A DNA stretch of 64,000 bases from Solanum dulcamara (taxonomy: Eukaryota; Streptophyta; Magnoliopsida; Solanales; Solanaceae), in assembly GCF_947179165.1 (NCBI RefSeq), contig NC_077242.1, forward strand, positions 30,668,097-30,732,096. Direction: 5' to 3'. The position numbers and the translations under genes are program-made. Of this stretch, positions 60,005-64,000 are shown piece by piece. The notes under the pieces are model-generated. The model ran no database searches, was not told the origin of the DNA, and was given only the letters and a program-made list of their open reading frames with translations. Numbering within the stretch: position 1 is the first letter of the stretch; each line of letters opens with the position of its first letter.

Positions 60005-63000
60005 TGTTACACACCGTACTTTGGTACTTTGGAACGCTTCTTAATTTTTTGGAAGTCTCTTAAGTTTCTTAAAAGTCGTCATGTGAGTCGGATAATCTAT
60101 CAAATAATCCTAAGGAAAGAAGAAGGAGATACTCCATAAGCGAGAAGATTGAAACTAGGGCTATAAGAATCCGAAAAAAGTTGGAGGTTAAGTAGTAAGT
60201 CGTAGGACTCGACTTACTTGTGAAAGCTATTACTTGGGACATTTTACATACTAAGCTACTTGAGTACATGTCAAGCTTAAGTAGCAAGGAATACATAGGC
60301 TCTTGAAGTGAGATGAGATTACGAGCTCACGACAGAGAAATAAGGAAACAACGCGCCTACTCGAAGAAAGTAAGTGATGCACCTACTTGGACAAGAAGGT
60401 GATACACCTACTTAGGGTCAAGTAGGTGATGCGGCAGCTTGAGGTGGACCTTGACCTGCCACGTGGCAGACTTGGAGAGGTTGCATGGTTGAGGTGGCCT
60501 AATAAGGGCTTGACATGTGTCACCCTTAGGGGATGACACATGTCACCTCCTAAGGTAAAGTATATGTATGTTATTTGATGACTAATTCTGCACACACTTA
60601 TCTTTTACTACTTAGGAGTTGAGAGAAAAACAAAAGCCAAGAACAAGAGAGTTAAGGGAGCTACGGGTTTGGTCCAAGGGAGGTAAGGCTAAGATTTTTT
60701 CTCCGTAAATTAATTATTTAAGGTATGCTATGGTTATATAATTGTGTTTAGTGATGTAAATTACTGATTTAGGGCATCAAGGAAGGGTAACAACCAGTCC
60801 ACTACTTTTTAGTTGCTTTAGAAAGCCTCCGAGGCAAGGTTTTGATAGCTTTGGTGAATTTTGGGTAAGGTAAGACATTTCCCTTAAATTTGGGATTTAT
60901 GGTGTTTTAATGAAGTGTGTTACATGTTTAAAGTGGCTGGAAATATGAAAATTCCATAAATATGCTTGACGTTCGAAACAAACTAAATTGGAGTCACTAT
61001 AGTTAAATTGTAGTCGAAGCAAAGTGTTGTGCTTGTGGTATGCTGCTGCAAGTGTGTGGTGGTGTGTTGTAGGGCCTAAAAGTATTCTAAAATAGGCATG
61101 GGGGCTGCTGGTTTCAGCCACACGACCCCTCATTTTGTACAATTAAAGGTTTTGCGAAATAAAGACTAGAAAACCAATTTTTGTATCGTAATTTTCAGCA
61201 AGTTATTTGGAGCTTATGTTATGTAATGCTGCTATGTTTTAGTTGTGTATGAGATATAGGTTGTTGTTGTTTGTTGGATGTAGTGATTGGGAATCTAATT
61301 GGAAATTTGGATAGGGCATGTTATAGGGGAGGTGCTGCCCGATTTCCGTTAACTCCTTAACTAACTAAGGAACTAGTGGAGAAGGCGAGCGAGGAGATGA
61401 GTTCTATGAATACTCGTATGTAACTTAAGAATCTGGAAATTCGAGGGTTGTTGATGCTCGTATTGCTTTCATGTTAAATAGGTTCAAGAGACGACGAGGC
61501 GAACGTGTTAAGAGTAATCCGTAAGAGGTATGTAAAGCTAACATTCCCTTCTTTCGACATGTTTTTGGCATAAGTATGTAAATATTATTCTTTCTCTTAG
61601 AATAACTTGGAATAAGTATGTAAAGTTAATCTTTCTATTGGCATGGTCTTTATGAAACAAATATATGAATTTTATGTGGTTCCAAGGAAATTCTTATTCC
61701 TAAAGACACTAGGATGGCCAATTTCTTGACTTCCCAAAAGACATTTTATTACACTTTGATACGAGTATATCATTCCAAAAGTTCTATTTTGATGTAATCC
61801 ATCGTGACATTCAAAAGGAACTTGCTATGGACTCTTGTCTTGATTTTGAACGATAGCTCATTTTAATTATTCTATTTGACTTATGTTGAGTAGAATTCAA
61901 AGGAAAATTTTTGCTACGCTTCCAAATATTAAACGAATGTCATTTTAATTATTTCATTGAGCCCCATAATATATTTTGAAATATGGAAATGATTTCAGAA
62001 AGACTATTTTGACATAGACCATCGTGACATCTGAAAGACATGTACTATGATTATCGCTCAATTTCTCTTATATGACTTGTCATCCGAGTTATGCTATCGA
62101 GTCTCTAGAAAGGTTTTGTATTTTATATTGTATTTAGTTTCTCACTACTCCACTCATGGATGCCTCAATGCTTCTTTCACTGAGCCCGGGCTAGGATTTG
62201 TTATCATGCCTACTTCTCTACATTGTTCTCCATGCCTCGACGTGAGGGGGCAGGTACAACCTGTACATGGGATTTGTGGAGTTATGATGTGCCATGTACA
62301 CATATGATATGATATGATCTGATATGACCATCTGATATGATATGATCTGTTACAAAGATATTCCCTACTCCGGAGTTATGATGTGTTGTGGTGCTAGTGA
62401 TGAGGCGGCGACTCGATTTATTCACCGAGTCACATAATGGGGGAGGTTATGGAATATATTTTTCTGCATACCTTATCTGTGGTTATGATAAGCATTTTGA
62501 TATTTCTGTATACTTTGCTCATTTTTGCACATTCTTCTCTAGTAATGACTTTACATTTTACAGTACATGTTTTACATACTCGGTACATTTTCTATACTGA
62601 CCCCCTTTCTTTAGGGGGATGTGTTTCATGCCCGCAGGTATAGATGCTCGATTTGCTTATCCGCTCGCCTAGGACATCAACCCTGTTGGTTGGTAGTGCT
62701 CCTTTGTCCGGAGCTTTATTTTGGTGCTAACTTTTCTATTGTACATGTTGGTTAAGGGTACGACGGGGTCCTGTCCCATCATATTACTAGGCTATCATTC
62801 TATAGAGGTCTGTAGACTTGTGATATGGGTTATGCATATATGCTTTGGGCTTGTGTTCAGTGACGTCCTTAACGACCTACATATGCTACACTTATTTTCA
62901 TGTGCCCTCTAGTAATCTCTTTTGATTTCCTCATTTGTTTATTTTGCCAACATACTCAGTGGGGTTACGTGTATGTCTGGGCACCTAAATCGGGCACCAG

Positions 63001-63028
63001 TCACGGCCTACGAAGTTGGGTCGTGATA
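60005..63028 (+). repeat. Element G 5' LTR (3024 bp)
   Basis: Block-wise similarity to the L LTRs is clear: gacatgtgtcacccttaggg near 60510, ggggaggtgctgcccgattt near 61325, the cactgagcccgggctagg region near 62180, catgcccgcaggta near 62628, and the end ttgggtcgtgata. It is clearly more diverged from L than the two L LTRs are from each other. Confidence 0.85.
62302..62349. repeat. Short gatatgat repeat in the G LTR
   Basis: A cluster of tatgatat and tctgatatga words forms an imperfect short tandem array. Confidence 0.7.
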
Positions 63029-64000
63029 AAAATAGTATCAATGTAGTTTGTCCTTGGAGTGTCTACAGATTATGTCTAGTAGAGTCTTGTTTATCGGTGT
63101 GTTGTGCACCAAATCTACAAACAAGAGGCTACTGGACATTTATGATGTTATCTTTATTTCATATGTAAAATTGTGTGATAAAACCGAGTCATAAGGAATA
63201 AAATTCCTCATACTAACTTGTGATTTCAGCAGAAGGACAACATCGATAGAAGAAAGTAACTAACGATATTGGAGGTTATAGTGCATGCAGGTAAGCAAAG
63301 GCACGAAGGAGATATGCCAGGTGAGGTATTGAAGTGCGATTGACATGTAAAGTTAAAAATGCAAAGGAAAAGTATACAGGAAAGTGCAACAAGTACAGTT
63401 CGAGTGGACATACGAGGTAAGTCCATGTTCATACTGTGAATTGTGGGCGCCCTATATGGCTGCGATATGATATGATGTAAATATATATGTTAGCCCTGTG
63501 AGGCATTATTGGCATTTTCTACATGCAGGTGTTGAGATAGTAAGAAATACAAAGGAAACTCTGCCTAAATTTTCGTAGAAATAAAAAGTGAAAGAGATAC
63601 AAGGTTGTAGTACGTATTGCCCATAATAAGGATGAGATTTTAATAAACTACGAGTATGGATGACCTCGAGAAATGAGTTAATTGCTGAAGTAATGGCAAT
63701 AAAAGTAGGAGGTCGATACTGGTATGGTAAAATGAAGTTGGAAAAGACTTGTGATCCTAAGAAGATGATTTAGAGATGATACCTAGATCTGGATAAAACG
63801 ACATATTAAGGCACCGACTGAGTTGATACACCGAGATAAATGGTGATGAGCTAATTACTGATTAGGATGAATGGAATGTGGCTTTAAATGCACTGCTACA
63901 TTAAGGATATTACTCGAGTACCAGTGTTCATACTGAAGTTGGTACTGTATATTGAGGATTCTAAGTACCTCATTACTGTATTAAGGTTTCGTACATGGGT
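63029..64000 (+). other. Element G internal region (partial), no coding sequence
   Basis: The primer-site position holds tagtatcaatgta (decayed TGGTATCAGAGCA) at about 63033. The following 100 bases match L's internal start. From about 63230 to 63440, where L has its 185-codon frame, G has shorter sequence without a long frame. Homology to L resumes near 63450 (gccctgtgaggcattattgg). Confidence 0.7.

Larger units (their letters stand above)
60005..64000 (+). mobile_element. Element G: LARD-family sibling of L, runs off the window
   Basis: It has a 3.02 kb LTR (60005-63028) starting TGTTACACACC, then an internal region homologous to L's just after the LTR (ctagtagagtcttgtttatcggtg) and again near 63480-63560. 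No gag or pol is visible. The left flank is tgtcc (60000-60004). The L-type open frame is not found in the corresponding interval. The right part is beyond the window, so I cannot say whether it carries a 5S-derived block. Confidence 0.83.

Overview
This window looks like repeat-rich plant chromatin, probably pericentromeric heterochromatin of a eudicot. A nightshade (Solanaceae) is my guess from the style of the LTRs; I could not test it. I found no intact host gene. Almost everything is long-terminal-repeat (LTR) retrotransposon sequence of the Ty3/gypsy chromovirus type. The order gag - protease - RT - RNase H - integrase - chromodomain can be read repeatedly, always broken by stops, frameshifts and deletions. 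Primer sites resemble the initiator-Met tRNA type (TGGTATCAGAGCA).

Layout, left half. One old plus-strand element, A, spans about 0.76-42.25 kb because others were inserted into it. Its 5' LTR holds a solo LTR, S1 (1204-4333, duplication CCACG). Its RNase H region holds a minus-strand solo LTR, H (9106-9934 plus 21392-23856). H is itself split by a young element, L (9935-20604, duplication GTATC). Between its RNase H and integrase, A holds element B (24276-38331). B holds a solo LTR, S2 (30326-32285, duplication CCTTG), and the 3' half of minus-strand element C (32696-37800). A resumes at about 38332 with integrase and chromodomain and ends with its 3' LTR (39926-42251).

Layout, right half. 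After an AT-rich stretch and a suspected minus-strand LTR (42.6-44.66 kb), element E (from 44657) runs from 5' LTR to 3' LTR. Its 3' LTR holds a minus-strand solo LTR, S3 (52538-54614, duplication AATTC), and is then split by element F (from 55470). F has a perfect primer site and is split inside its RT, just before the catalytic box, by element G (60005 to the window end). G is a sibling of L.

The most unusual part is L and its sibling G. They have very long LTRs (3.0-3.3 kb) and an internal region with no recognisable gag or pol, so they are LARD-like non-autonomous elements. L carries an antisense, nearly full-length copy of 5S ribosomal RNA inside its internal region. It also has one 185-codon open frame with 12-residue repeats that I could not find in the visible part of G. 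L lies head to tail against H, an opposite-strand LTR of its own family, so transcripts through both could fold into long double-stranded RNA. Two of the nested LTRs (S1 and L) show tandem duplications of the same geometry, each running across an LTR 3' end into the flank.
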